Shown here: piece by piece, positions 41,621-49,564 of the stretch
How positions within the stretch are numbered: the first letter of the stretch is position 1
Layout: each line of letters starts with the position of its first letter
Assembly (NCBI RefSeq): GCF_913054185.1
Contig: NZ_CAJXIV010000002.1
Location: 1 to 64,000, forward strand
Direction: 5' to 3'
Source of the DNA: an uncultured Shimia sp.
GTDB lineage: Bacteria > Pseudomonadota > Alphaproteobacteria > Rhodobacterales > Rhodobacteraceae
Length of the DNA stretch: 64,000 nt
The notes under the pieces: generated by a model
Database searches by the model: none
The model's input: only the letters and a program-made list of their open reading frames with translations
What the model was told of the DNA's origin: nothing
Translations under genes and position numbers: made by a program

Positions 41621-42772
41621 TCAGGATGCGTCACGCACCGAGGTTGCAATAGGATAATGGCTCAGGAACCGCGCCCGTAGGATCAGAACCCAGACCACAA
41701 CAGCAATGGCTTGGTGCGTAATCGCAATATGCACCTGTGCCGCGTAGAGCACTGTGGCGATGCCAACCGCAATCTGCACCGCAATGGCAGCAAAGGCAGC
41801 ATTAAACGCAAACCGCGTGTGCCCATGCGCAGAACCTTGCCCACGACGCCACACCACAACGGCAAAAATCAGCAAGAGATAGCCCCAAATGCGGTGCGTA
41901 AATTGCACAAGACCAGGGTTTTCAAAGAAGTTCCGCCATAGCGGCTCCATATAAAGTGCATCCGCGGGAAACAGGTTTCCCCCCATCAGCGGCCAATCGG
42001 TAAAGCTGCGTCCCGCATCAATCCCGGCCACCAACGCGCCCAAAAGGATCTGCAGGCCAGTCATATGCAACAGCCCTGTGGACATGCCAAACAGCTTGGC
42101 TTCTTTCCCGCGCCGCGCCTGCATCAGGTCGCGCTCACTGCGCCCCAAAAGCAGAATGTACCAGGTGATGAACCCCAGGATCACAAAGGCCAGTCCCAAG
42201 TGCACCGCCAGCCGATAGCTCGCAACTGTGGTCACGCCTTCCCCGGAGGTTACGCCACTCGCAACCATCCACCAGCCCACAGCGCCTTGCAGCCCACCAA
42301 GCGCGCCAATCAGGAACAGCCGCCCGGTCCAACCGGTCGGAATTTGCCGCGCTAGCGCAAATCCGGCAAAGCCAAGCGCCCAAACAAGACCAATCACCCG
42401 GCCCAGCTGACGATGCCCCCATTCCCACCAATAGATGTGCTTGAAGTCCGCCAGCGTCATCCAGTTGTTGTCGATCGCCCACTGGTCAATCTGCTTGTAT
42501 CTGTCAAATTCGCTTTGCCAATCCGCCTCATTCATCGGCGGGATCGCCCCGGTCACTGGTCGCCATTCGGTGATCGACAATCCGCTGTCAGTCAGGCGGG
42601 TCAAGCCGCCCACGGCAATCATCACAAAGACCAGTGCAAACAGGATCATCAGCCAGATGCGAATGCCCCGCCGCGCACCCTTGGCGCCGCTGTCAATCAC
42701 ACCCACCGCTTTGGGGGACTCTTTGGGTCCGTCTTCACTGACCTCTTCAAAAATGCTGCGCTTCTGGCTCAT
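41621..42772 (-). CDS. ctaA: Heme A synthase
   Basis: CtaA (COX15 type 2) hydroxylates heme O to heme A for cytochrome c oxidase. The start is the ATG at 42772, six bases after GGAG, giving 383 residues with eight predicted membrane segments. Typical elements are GGLTRLTDSGLSITEWRP, the HIYWWEWGHRQLGR segment with a heme-ligating histidine, VASGVTSGEGVTTVASYRLAVHLG in parts and QFTHRIWGYLL. Other cytochrome oxidase genes are not in the window. Confidence 0.96.
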   Translation of the reverse strand: MSQKRSIFEEVSEDGPKESPKAVGVIDSGAKGARRGIRIWLMILFALVFVMIAVGGLTRLTDSGLSITEWRPVTGAIPPMNEADWQSEFDRYKQIDQWAIDNNWMTLADFKHIYWWEWGHRQLGRVIGLVWALGFAGFALARQIPTGWTGRLFLIGALGGLQGAVGWWMVASGVTSGEGVTTVASYRLAVHLGLAFVILGFITWYILLLGRSERDLMQARRGKEAKLFGMSTGLLHMTGLQILLGALVAGIDAGRSFTDWPLMGGNLFPADALYMEPLWRNFFENPGLVQFTHRIWGYLLLIFAVVVWRRGQGSAHGHTRFAFNAAFAAIAVQIAVGIATVLYAAQVHIAITHQAIAVVVWVLILRARFLSHYPIATSVRDAS

Positions 42773-42878
42773 CGCTGTCTCCAAATCTTGGCGCGAGCCT
42801 AGTGGGACCAAGCGCCAGCTTCAACCACTCTCAAGTGGGAATTGAACAATAGTTCAGGCGACAAAAAGCCCCGCCAAA

Positions 42879-43622
42879 TCAATCTTTTTCTTTCCAGCGC
42901 ACCATCTGACGCATCACGCCATGCAACATCTGCACATCCGCACGTGTGAGCCGCATCCGGCTCCACATATTGCGCAGATTGACCTTCATATTTTCCGCTT
43001 TCTCCTCCGGGTAAAAGAAGTTGGCCTCTTCAAGTCGTTCTTCGTAGTGCCGCCCGAGCGCATCGATATCCGCATTACTCGCCCAGTCGGTTTTGGCCAT
43101 ATCCACCCGCTCGTGCACAATGTCGGTGCTCTGGCGACGCCACTCATAAGCCGTAAGCAACACACATTGTGCCAAATTGAGCGACGCATACTCCGGATTC
43201 ACCGGTACATTGATGATCGCATTGGCCCGCGCAATGTCTTCGTTCTCAAGCCCTGCCCGCTCCGGCCCAAACAACACCGCAACCTTTTCCCCACGCGCAA
43301 TCATCTCAGTAGTCTGCTTCATCGCCGTTTCTGGCGTCACCACCGGTTTGGTCAACCCGCGTGCCCGCGCCGTGGTGGCAAACACATAATGACAATCTTC
43401 CAACGCCTGTTCCGTGGTCTCGGTCAGCAATGCGCCATCCAGCACCCGCCCTGCACCCGAGGCCATGGCGACAGCGCGCTCATTGGGCCAACCGTCACGC
43501 GGATCAACAATGCGCATCTTGTCCAAGCCAAAGTTCAGCATCGCTCGCGCCGCGCCACCGATGTTCTCCCCCATCTGTGGGCGTACAAGCACAAAAGCGG
43601 GCTGTGGCGTGGCACTGGTCAT
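42879..43622 (-). CDS. TrmH-family RNA 2'-O-methyltransferase (TrmJ-like)
   Basis: The 247-residue SPOUT enzyme opens with AFVLVRPQMGENIGGAARAM, typical of TrmJ, and has VLFGPERAGLENEDI and VPVNPEYASLNLAQCVLL, the knot that binds SAM. TrmJ modifies position 32 in the tRNA anticodon loop; that target is inferred. The C-terminal 80 residues are helical. It lies about 110 bases before ctaA on the same strand. Confidence 0.88.
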   Translation of the reverse strand: MTSATPQPAFVLVRPQMGENIGGAARAMLNFGLDKMRIVDPRDGWPNERAVAMASGAGRVLDGALLTETTEQALEDCHYVFATTARARGLTKPVVTPETAMKQTTEMIARGEKVAVLFGPERAGLENEDIARANAIINVPVNPEYASLNLAQCVLLTAYEWRRQSTDIVHERVDMAKTDWASNADIDALGRHYEERLEEANFFYPEEKAENMKVNLRNMWSRMRLTRADVQMLHGVMRQMVRWKEKD

Positions 43623-43760
43623 GTTGGTCTCCGATGAGCGCGTTCAAAATCCGCCCGCTGATACCCCTGCACCCCCAACAAAACAAGCCGCTGCGCTTTC
43701 TCCTTCTACAAATACCTGATCCACAGGTTAAAATCTCCGCAACTTAAGGGAGGAATCACC

Positions 43761-44090
43761 ATGGCTTATGACGAAGGACACGCCACTTTGATGCGTGAAG
43801 ACCTGCAGGACATCGATGGCATCAGCGAAAAGAAGATGTTTGGCGGCCTGTGCTTCCTGCATCACGGCAACATGGTCTGTGGCGTGCACAAAGGCGGCGG
43901 CATGGCTCGGGTGGGCAAAACTCGCGAGGCCGAAGCGCTTCAAATCGAAGGCGTCGACCCACTCTCTTTCACCGGCCGAAAGATGGGCGGCATGGTGGAT
44001 CTCTCCGAGGATCTCTTGGGCGATGATGATCTGCGTGCAAAAGTGATCGCACTGGCTTTAACCAACGCACAAAGTCTTCCGCCCAAATAG
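43761..44090 (+). CDS. TfoX N-terminal-domain protein
   Basis: The 109-residue protein resembles the N-terminal half of TfoX/Sxy competence regulators: KKMFGGLCFLHHGNMVCGV, RVGKTREAEAL and GRKMGGMVDLSEDLL. The C-terminal half of Sxy is missing. Short stand-alone versions are frequent and their role is not known. The gene starts 16 bases after GGGAGGA and is read alone. Confidence 0.78.
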   Translation: MAYDEGHATLMREDLQDIDGISEKKMFGGLCFLHHGNMVCGVHKGGGMARVGKTREAEALQIEGVDPLSFTGRKMGGMVDLSEDLLGDDDLRAKVIALALTNAQSLPPK

Positions 44091-44173
44091 CCAACTCCTG
44101 ATAGCCAAGAGGTAAAATCCGCGCTATAGCGACGCGATCCAAAAACACGCACAAGACCATCTGGAGCCCGAGC

Positions 44174-44797
44174 ATGTCCGACACTGAGCTGCCGCAGATC
44201 TACCTGATCACCCCGCCGGAAATCGAACTCTCCCGCTTCCCGGATCAACTGTCTGCCGTGCTGGATGCCGCTGACATTGCCTGTGTGCGTTTGGCGCTGG
44301 CGACCAAAGACGAAGACCGCCTGTCGCGTGCGGCAGACGCGCTGCGCGAAGTCGCCCATGCCCGCGACGTCGCCATTGTGATCAACGAACATGTGCAGCT
44401 GTCCGAGCGTCTGGGCCTCGACGGGGTGCACCTGACTGATGCAGCCCGCTCCGTGGCCAAAACCCGCAAAGAGCTTGGCCAAGACGCCATTGTGGGGACG
44501 TTTTGTGGCGCGTCGTCACACGAAGGCATGTCTGCTGGCGAAAACGGTGCTGATTATGTGGCCTTTGGCCCGGTTGGTAGCACGAGCCTTGGTGACGGCA
44601 CCTTGGCCGAGAAAGACCTGTTTGAGTGGTGGTCTGCTATGATCGAGGTACCTGTTGTGGCCGAAGGCGCATTGGATACCGACATTATTGCAAAGCTCTC
44701 GCCATTCACGGACTTCTTTGGCATCGGTGAAGAGATTTGGCGCAGCGACGATCCCGTGGCCAAGCTCAAAGAACTGCACGGCGCGTTCACCGCGTAA
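44174..44797 (+). CDS. Thiamine-phosphate synthase/TenI-like protein
   Basis: The 207-residue TIM-barrel protein shows the ThiE/TenI pattern: INEHVQLSERLGLDGVHLTD, the SSHEGMSAGENGADYVAFGPV region and a late glycine-rich phosphate loop. ThiE couples the pyrimidine and thiazole halves of thiamine; TenI-type members are not synthases. Some usual ThiE phosphate-site residues look replaced in IGEEIW, so its activity is uncertain. It sits 12 bases before psuK, so a role with pseudouridine breakdown is possible. No other thi genes are nearby. Confidence 0.7.
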   Translation: MSDTELPQIYLITPPEIELSRFPDQLSAVLDAADIACVRLALATKDEDRLSRAADALREVAHARDVAIVINEHVQLSERLGLDGVHLTDAARSVAKTRKELGQDAIVGTFCGASSHEGMSAGENGADYVAFGPVGSTSLGDGTLAEKDLFEWWSAMIEVPVVAEGALDTDIIAKLSPFTDFFGIGEEIWRSDDPVAKLKELHGAFTA

Positions 44798-44809
44798 CTA
44801 GGAGCGTCC

Positions 44810-45715
44810 ATGACCGCGCAAGCATCCACACAGCCAGACATCCTTTGCATCGGCTCCGTCCTCTGGGACATCATAGGCCGTGCGCCAAGCCATATGCGCC
44901 AAGGCTCCGACGTGCCCGGCCGCATCTCTCGCTTGCCGGGTGGTGTCGCCTGGAACATTGCCATGACATTGGCCCGATTTGGCGTGCGTCCAGCCACACT
45001 CACAGCCATCGGCCAAGATGTTGAAGGCGACGAGTTGATGACAGCCTGCACAGAAATGGGCGCGATCATGGACTACGTCTATCGCTCTGCTGACTTGCCC
45101 ACCGACACCTATATGGCGGTCGAAGGCAAAAACGGGCTGATCGCTGCCATTGCGGATGCGCACAGTTTGGAAGCGGCAGGTGATAAGATCCTGGTCCCGC
45201 TTGAGGACGGCACCCTGGGCAGCGAAGCCGCGCCCTACTCTGGCCTCATCGCGCTTGACGGCAACCTGACACAACGCTTGCTCGACCAGATTGCCCGAAG
45301 TCCTCTGTTTTCCTCAGCTGACCTGCGCGTCGCCCCTGCTTCGCCGGGCAAAGCTGAACGTCTGATGCCTTTCCTGATGCATTCTCGGGCCGTGCTCTAC
45401 GTGAACCTCGAGGAAGCAGGCTACCTCTGCAAAACTGAGTTCAAATCCTCAGAAGCCGCAGCAGCTGCGCTCTTGGAACGTGGCGCCGCCCGTGCTTTGG
45501 TGACCGATGGCGGCAACGACGCGTCTGACGGCACTGCTGACGGCGTGATCACCCAACAACCCCCTGCCGTTTTGGTGACCCGTGTCACCGGCGCAGGTGA
45601 CACCTTTATGGCCGCACACATCGTGGCTGAATCCCAAAACTGCTCCCGCAAAGAAGCGCTCGACCGCGCTCTGACGGCAGCCGCAAAATACGTTTCCGGA
45701 GAACACGCCACATGA
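44810..45715 (+). CDS. psuK: Pseudouridine kinase (PfkB family)
   Basis: The 301-residue kinase has the PfkB signatures: CIGSVLWDIIGRAPSH near the N-terminus, RLPGGVAWNIAMTLARFGVRP and the catalytic VTRVTGAGDTFMAAHIVAE with the GAGD aspartate. It phosphorylates pseudouridine to the 5'-phosphate. The specific function is inferred from the tight coupling with psuG, whose start overlaps its stop by four bases. It has no N-terminal DNA-binding domain. The gene follows a ThiE-like gene by 12 bases. Confidence 0.85.
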   Translation: MTAQASTQPDILCIGSVLWDIIGRAPSHMRQGSDVPGRISRLPGGVAWNIAMTLARFGVRPATLTAIGQDVEGDELMTACTEMGAIMDYVYRSADLPTDTYMAVEGKNGLIAAIADAHSLEAAGDKILVPLEDGTLGSEAAPYSGLIALDGNLTQRLLDQIARSPLFSSADLRVAPASPGKAERLMPFLMHSRAVLYVNLEEAGYLCKTEFKSSEAAAAALLERGAARALVTDGGNDASDGTADGVITQQPPAVLVTRVTGAGDTFMAAHIVAESQNCSRKEALDRALTAAAKYVSGEHAT

Positions 45716-46629
45716 GCCTCATTTCCCTTGATCTTGTCCTTTCCCCCGAAGTTGAGGACGCCAAGAAAAACGGCACGCCGATCGTGGCGCTGGAAAGCAC
45801 GATCATCACCCATGGCATGCCATATCCGCAAAACCTTGAGGTGGCAAAACAGGTCGAGGCAGACATTCGTGCAAAGGGTGCTGTGCCTGCGACCATGGCT
45901 GTTTTGAACGGCACGCTGCATGCCGGGCTGACCGAGACTCAGCTTGAGGAGCTTGCTCAGGCCAAAAACGTCGCCAAAGTCTCGCGCGCGGACATGCCTG
46001 TGATCATGGCCCAAGGCCGCACCGGCGCCACCACCGTCGCCGCGACAATGATCGCCGCAAACCTTGCCGGCATTGATGTCTTTGCCACTGGCGGCATTGG
46101 CGGCGTACACAAAGGTGCGGAAGACAGTTTTGACATCTCCGCCGACCTGACCGAGCTGGCCCACACCCCTGTGACCGTTGTCGCTGCCGGTGCCAAAGCC
46201 ATCCTCGATGTGCCCAAAACCCTCGAAGTGCTCGAAACCAACGGCGTTCCGGTCATCACCTATGGCCAGGACAGCTTCCCGGCCTTCTGGTCCGCCACCT
46301 CTGACCTCGCCTCACCTCTGCGCATGGACACCGCAGCCGACATCGCGGCAGCCCACAAAACCCGTGGCGCCATGGCCTTGCCGGGCGGTCAGCTGGTGGC
46401 CAACCCGATCCCCACAGCGGATGAAATCCCAGCTTCTGAGTTGGCCCCGGTGATTGCCCAAGCCACGCAGGAAGCCGCAGAACAAGGCGTCAGCGGCAAA
46501 AACGTCACGCCTTTCCTGCTGGCGCGGATTTTTGAACTCACAGACGGCAAATCTCTGGTCGCCAATATCGCCTTGGTGCGCAACAATGCACGTTTGGCGG
46601 CAGACATAGCCACAGCTCTCAAAGCCTGA
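45712..46629 (+). CDS. psuG: Pseudouridine-5'-phosphate glycosidase
   Basis: PsuG cleaves the C-C glycosidic bond of pseudouridine 5'-phosphate to uracil and ribose 5-phosphate, recycling modified RNA nucleosides. The 305-residue product has the family motifs VALESTIITHGMPYPQN, RTGATTVAATMIAANLAGI and FATGGIGGVHKGAE with the catalytic lysine region, and PALP-like ending GVSGKNVTPFLLARI. It overlaps psuK. Confidence 0.95.
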   Translation: MSLISLDLVLSPEVEDAKKNGTPIVALESTIITHGMPYPQNLEVAKQVEADIRAKGAVPATMAVLNGTLHAGLTETQLEELAQAKNVAKVSRADMPVIMAQGRTGATTVAATMIAANLAGIDVFATGGIGGVHKGAEDSFDISADLTELAHTPVTVVAAGAKAILDVPKTLEVLETNGVPVITYGQDSFPAFWSATSDLASPLRMDTAADIAAAHKTRGAMALPGGQLVANPIPTADEIPASELAPVIAQATQEAAEQGVSGKNVTPFLLARIFELTDGKSLVANIALVRNNARLAADIATALKA

Positions 46630-46770
46630 GCCCCATTTTAGCGTAAATATCAGGCTGCCACGGCGTTTTGACACGTCGTGACAGCCGCAAAATGTGGTTC
46701 CCAAACAATCGTCATTGCGGCGCCACACACAAATGCCTAACTAAACAACAGGCAGACCCTAGGACCGCAC

Positions 46771-47454
46771 ATGACGACACCCTTTGACGAAAATGACACC
46801 CCGCACAAATCTGGCTTCTTTGCCCGACTGCGGTCCAGCTTTCTGACGGGTATCGTGGTCATCCTGCCCATTGCCATGACCATTTGGCTGGTTTGGACTT
46901 TTGTAGGTTGGGTGGACGGCTTTGTTCTGCCGCTGATACCATCAACGATCCAGCCAGAGAAATACATCGGCATCAATCTGCGCGGCGTGGGCATGATCAT
47001 TTTCTTGATCTTTACCATCCTGGTGGGCTGGATCGCCAAAGGCTTGATGGGCCGGTCGCTTTTGCGGATCGCCGAAAACCTGGTCTCACGTATGCCTGTC
47101 GTGCGCTCAATCTATTCCGGCGTGAAGCAAATCGCGGAAACTGTCTTTGCCCAAACTGAGCGCAGCTTTGAAAAAGCCTGTCTGATCGAATATCCGCGGC
47201 GTGGCATTTGGGCGATTGGCTTTATCTCCACCACAGCCAAAGGCGAAGTGGCCGGCTCCGCCGCCACCACCAGCCCGCTGGTTGGGGTTTTTGTCCCCAC
47301 CACACCCAACCCGACTTCCGGCTTTCTGCTGTTTTTCCCAACAGATGACATTATCGAATTGGAGATGAGCGTCGAGGAAGCCGCCAAATTGGTGATCTCC
47401 GCCGGTCTGGTTTACCCAAACCCCAAAGATCCAACTGAGCCGCCAGAAGAGTAA
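46771..47454 (+). CDS. DUF502-family membrane protein
   Basis: The 227-residue protein has two strong membrane segments (about 25-50 and 72-95) in an N-terminal half that starts RLRSSFLTGIVVILPIAMTIWL, followed by a cytosolic part with PVVRSIYSGVKQIAETVF and EYPRRGIWAIGFIS. These are DUF502 features. The role is not known; plant homologues are called COV. It ends two bases from the convergent patatin gene. Confidence 0.82.
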   Translation: MTTPFDENDTPHKSGFFARLRSSFLTGIVVILPIAMTIWLVWTFVGWVDGFVLPLIPSTIQPEKYIGINLRGVGMIIFLIFTILVGWIAKGLMGRSLLRIAENLVSRMPVVRSIYSGVKQIAETVFAQTERSFEKACLIEYPRRGIWAIGFISTTAKGEVAGSAATTSPLVGVFVPTTPNPTSGFLLFFPTDDIIELEMSVEEAAKLVISAGLVYPNPKDPTEPPEE

Positions 47455-47456
47455 GG

Positions 47457-48482
47457 CTAGCCATACATCTCCGCCAAATCCACCGTTCCACGCACATTCA
47501 GGTCCGCCTTGTGCGCGCTCAAAAACGCTTTGGCAGCCGCCTGACCAGCTTCTTTCAAATGCAGCAGAACCGAGGTCACTGGCCAGCTCTTGGTGGCCAC
47601 TGACAACCGGTTCATCAGCGCGTCATCAGCAATCATATGCACCTTCACCTCCCGCTTTTCTTCCCGACTCAGAGCGCCTTGTTCAATCAGCTTTTGCACA
47701 AATGCAACGGCCCGCAGCTCACTCAGGAGCGACGCGTTAAAACTGATCTCATTGATGCGGTTGGATATTTGCTGCGGCGTAACCGGCAAAGTATCCCGGC
47801 GCAGCGGATTGATATTCACAATCATCACATCTTCCGGCAAGTCCTGCCGGTACAGCGGCCAAAGCGATGGGTTTCCAGTGTAACCTCCATCCCAAAATGC
47901 CTCAGTTTTGCCGGTGGTCTGATCAAACACATTCACCGCTTTAAACAGGGTGGGCAAACAGGCTGAAGCCAACAAAGCATCGGTGCTGATCTCACGGCCT
48001 TCAAACACCCGCGCTTTGCCGGAACGCACATTGGTGGCACAAACAAACAGCTTTGGGCCTTCATCCGCGCAGACCTGATCAAAGCTGAACTGATCCACAA
48101 TGTCGCGCAGCGGATGCTCATACAGCGGCCCCATCGCGTAGGGCGAAGTCAGCCGCTGAATCATATCCGCCGCCATAAACGGCCAGCTATACTCCATCGC
48201 CCGGCTCACCATGCCGGGTGGCACGGTGGCAAACCAGGCATCCATGCCAGGCACCTGTGCCGCCCCCATCTGCTGCCAAAACCAATCAAGACTAGCCCGC
48301 GCCCCATCACGTCCGCCCTCAAGAAACCCCGCTTTCAAGGCGGCCCCATTCATCGCCCCGGCAGAGGTGCCGGTGATCCCGGCAATCTCAATGTCTTCGT
48401 CCTGCAACAGGACATCCAACACGCCCCAGGTGAAGGCCCCATGCGCGCCACCACCTTGCAACGCCAGATTGATACGCTTCAT
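47457..48482 (-). CDS. Patatin-like phospholipase/esterase
   Basis: The 341-residue protein has the patatin catalytic elements: oxyanion glycines GGGAHG at 10-15, the nucleophile Ser40 in GTSAG and the aspartate Asp198 in DGG. It has no signal peptide. It lies 15 bases after bdhA and is probably cotranscribed. Patatin-like enzymes beside 3-hydroxybutyrate dehydrogenase are recurrent in alphaproteobacteria, which suggests a role in polyhydroxybutyrate or lipid turnover; this is inferred. Confidence 0.88.
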   Translation of the reverse strand: MKRINLALQGGGAHGAFTWGVLDVLLQDEDIEIAGITGTSAGAMNGAALKAGFLEGGRDGARASLDWFWQQMGAAQVPGMDAWFATVPPGMVSRAMEYSWPFMAADMIQRLTSPYAMGPLYEHPLRDIVDQFSFDQVCADEGPKLFVCATNVRSGKARVFEGREISTDALLASACLPTLFKAVNVFDQTTGKTEAFWDGGYTGNPSLWPLYRQDLPEDVMIVNINPLRRDTLPVTPQQISNRINEISFNASLLSELRAVAFVQKLIEQGALSREEKREVKVHMIADDALMNRLSVATKSWPVTSVLLHLKEAGQAAAKAFLSAHKADLNVRGTVDLAEMYG

Positions 48483-48497
48483 GAGGCCGTCCTCCCT

Positions 48498-49271
48498 TTA
48501 CAAAGCGGTCCAGCCGCCATCTACGCTGATTGTGGTGCCGGTGATCTGTGCCGCCGAATCCGAGGCCAGGAAACACACTGTGCCGCCCAACTGTTCGACA
48601 GTGGCAAACTCGCGGCTCGGTTGACGCTCCAGCATCACCTTTTTGATCACCTCGTCCCGCCCCATGTTGTATTTCTCCATAGTGTCCGGGATCTGCGCCT
48701 CCACCAGAGGGGTCAGCACATACCCGGGGCAAATCGCGTTACAGGTGATTGGCTCCTCAGCGGTTTCCAGCGCCACAGTCTTGGTCATTCCGACAACACC
48801 ATGTTTCGCGGCGACATAAGCCGACTTATACGGCGACGCGGTCAGCCCATGCGCACTGGCAATGTTGATAACTCGGCCCCAGCCCCGCGTGCGCATATGT
48901 GGCAGCGCCGCCGCCGTGGTGTGAAACGCCGAGTTCATATTGATCGCGATGATGGTGTCCCATTTATCAACAGGGAACTCATCAATCGGCGCCACGTGCT
49001 GAATACCAGCGTTGTTCACCAACACATCACAGCCGCCCGCATCCTCGATCAGCTTCCGACATTGATCCCCTTTGGACATGTCCGCCGCGATGTAACGCGC
49101 GTTTACGCCAAATTCCGCCGCAATCTCCGCCGCCAGTGCGTGATCTTCATCCCGATCGGTAAAAGAATTCAGCACAACGTCCGCACCAGCCCGCGCCAGC
49201 TCCCGCGCCACGCCCAGACCGATTCCCGAATTGCTGCCCGTCACAATCGCCAATTTGCCCTGCATACTCAT
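48498..49271 (-). CDS. bdhA: 3-hydroxybutyrate dehydrogenase
   Basis: The enzyme oxidises D-3-hydroxybutyrate to acetoacetate with NAD, used in polyhydroxybutyrate degradation. The 257-residue short-chain dehydrogenase has TGSNSGIG at 11-18, the NNAG motif, Ser139 and the catalytic Tyr152-x3-Lys156. The block DEFPVDKWDTIIAINMNSAF and the ending TTISVDGGWTAL are those of BdhA. It leads bdhA-patatin. A predicted small RNA on the same strand ends about 100 bases upstream. Confidence 0.93.
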   Translation of the reverse strand: MSMQGKLAIVTGSNSGIGLGVARELARAGADVVLNSFTDRDEDHALAAEIAAEFGVNARYIAADMSKGDQCRKLIEDAGGCDVLVNNAGIQHVAPIDEFPVDKWDTIIAINMNSAFHTTAAALPHMRTRGWGRVINIASAHGLTASPYKSAYVAAKHGVVGMTKTVALETAEEPITCNAICPGYVLTPLVEAQIPDTMEKYNMGRDEVIKKVMLERQPSREFATVEQLGGTVCFLASDSAAQITGTTISVDGGWTAL

Positions 49272-49372
49272 TTGTTGTTTCCTCTCATCACGGTTGTGCG
49301 CAGCATATCATGCTGCACCCGCAAAATAAGGGAAATCCACACCTACCGTAATCTTACGTAAGCCTGCCATTT

Positions 49373-49451
49373 GGCAAAAAAAACGCCCGCGCGAAGCGGG
49401 CGTAAAGTTATTGAGGCAGGTTTCATACAGGCAAGAAACCTATCGAGCAGT
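49373..49451 (-). ncRNA. Putative trans-acting small RNA (about 80 nt)
   Basis: The minus strand has promoter-like elements, then a 7-bp hairpin (AGGTTTC / GAAACCT, forward positions 49418-49424 and 49435-49441) with loop TTGCCTGTAT, then a linker and a strong terminator hairpin with eight T. No open reading frame of credible length lies in it and the next minus-strand gene (bdhA) starts 100 bases further. The two neighbouring genes cannot account for a minus-strand terminator here, so a small RNA is the simplest reading. It could belong to a known alphaproteobacterial family; I could not check. Confidence 0.6.
49375..49403 (-). terminator. Rho-independent terminator of the putative small RNA
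   Basis: An 8-bp perfect GC-rich stem (ACGCCCGC with GCGGGCGT), loop of five bases, and T8 on the minus strand only. Confidence 0.88.
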
Positions 49452-49457
49452 GACACC

Positions 49458-49486
49458 TTTATAAGCGTTACTGCGCCGGTCTCCAA
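49458..49486 (-). promoter_or_regulatory. Putative promoter of the small RNA
   Basis: TTGGAG (49486-49481) and TATAAA (49463-49458) on the minus strand are spaced by 17 bases; the -10 matches five of six consensus bases. The start point would be near 49451. Confidence 0.45.
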
Positions 49487-49564
49487 GCTAAAAGTTTGAT
49501 AAGCCACCAATACCTCGTTACTTTTTGGGTAAGCAAAAAACGAACCAACAGGATTGTTCAGGCA

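Noticed and set aside
48114-49361. 415-codon open frame opposite the patatin and bdhA genes
   Set aside because: It spans two real minus-strand genes and their gap and has no recognisable domain.
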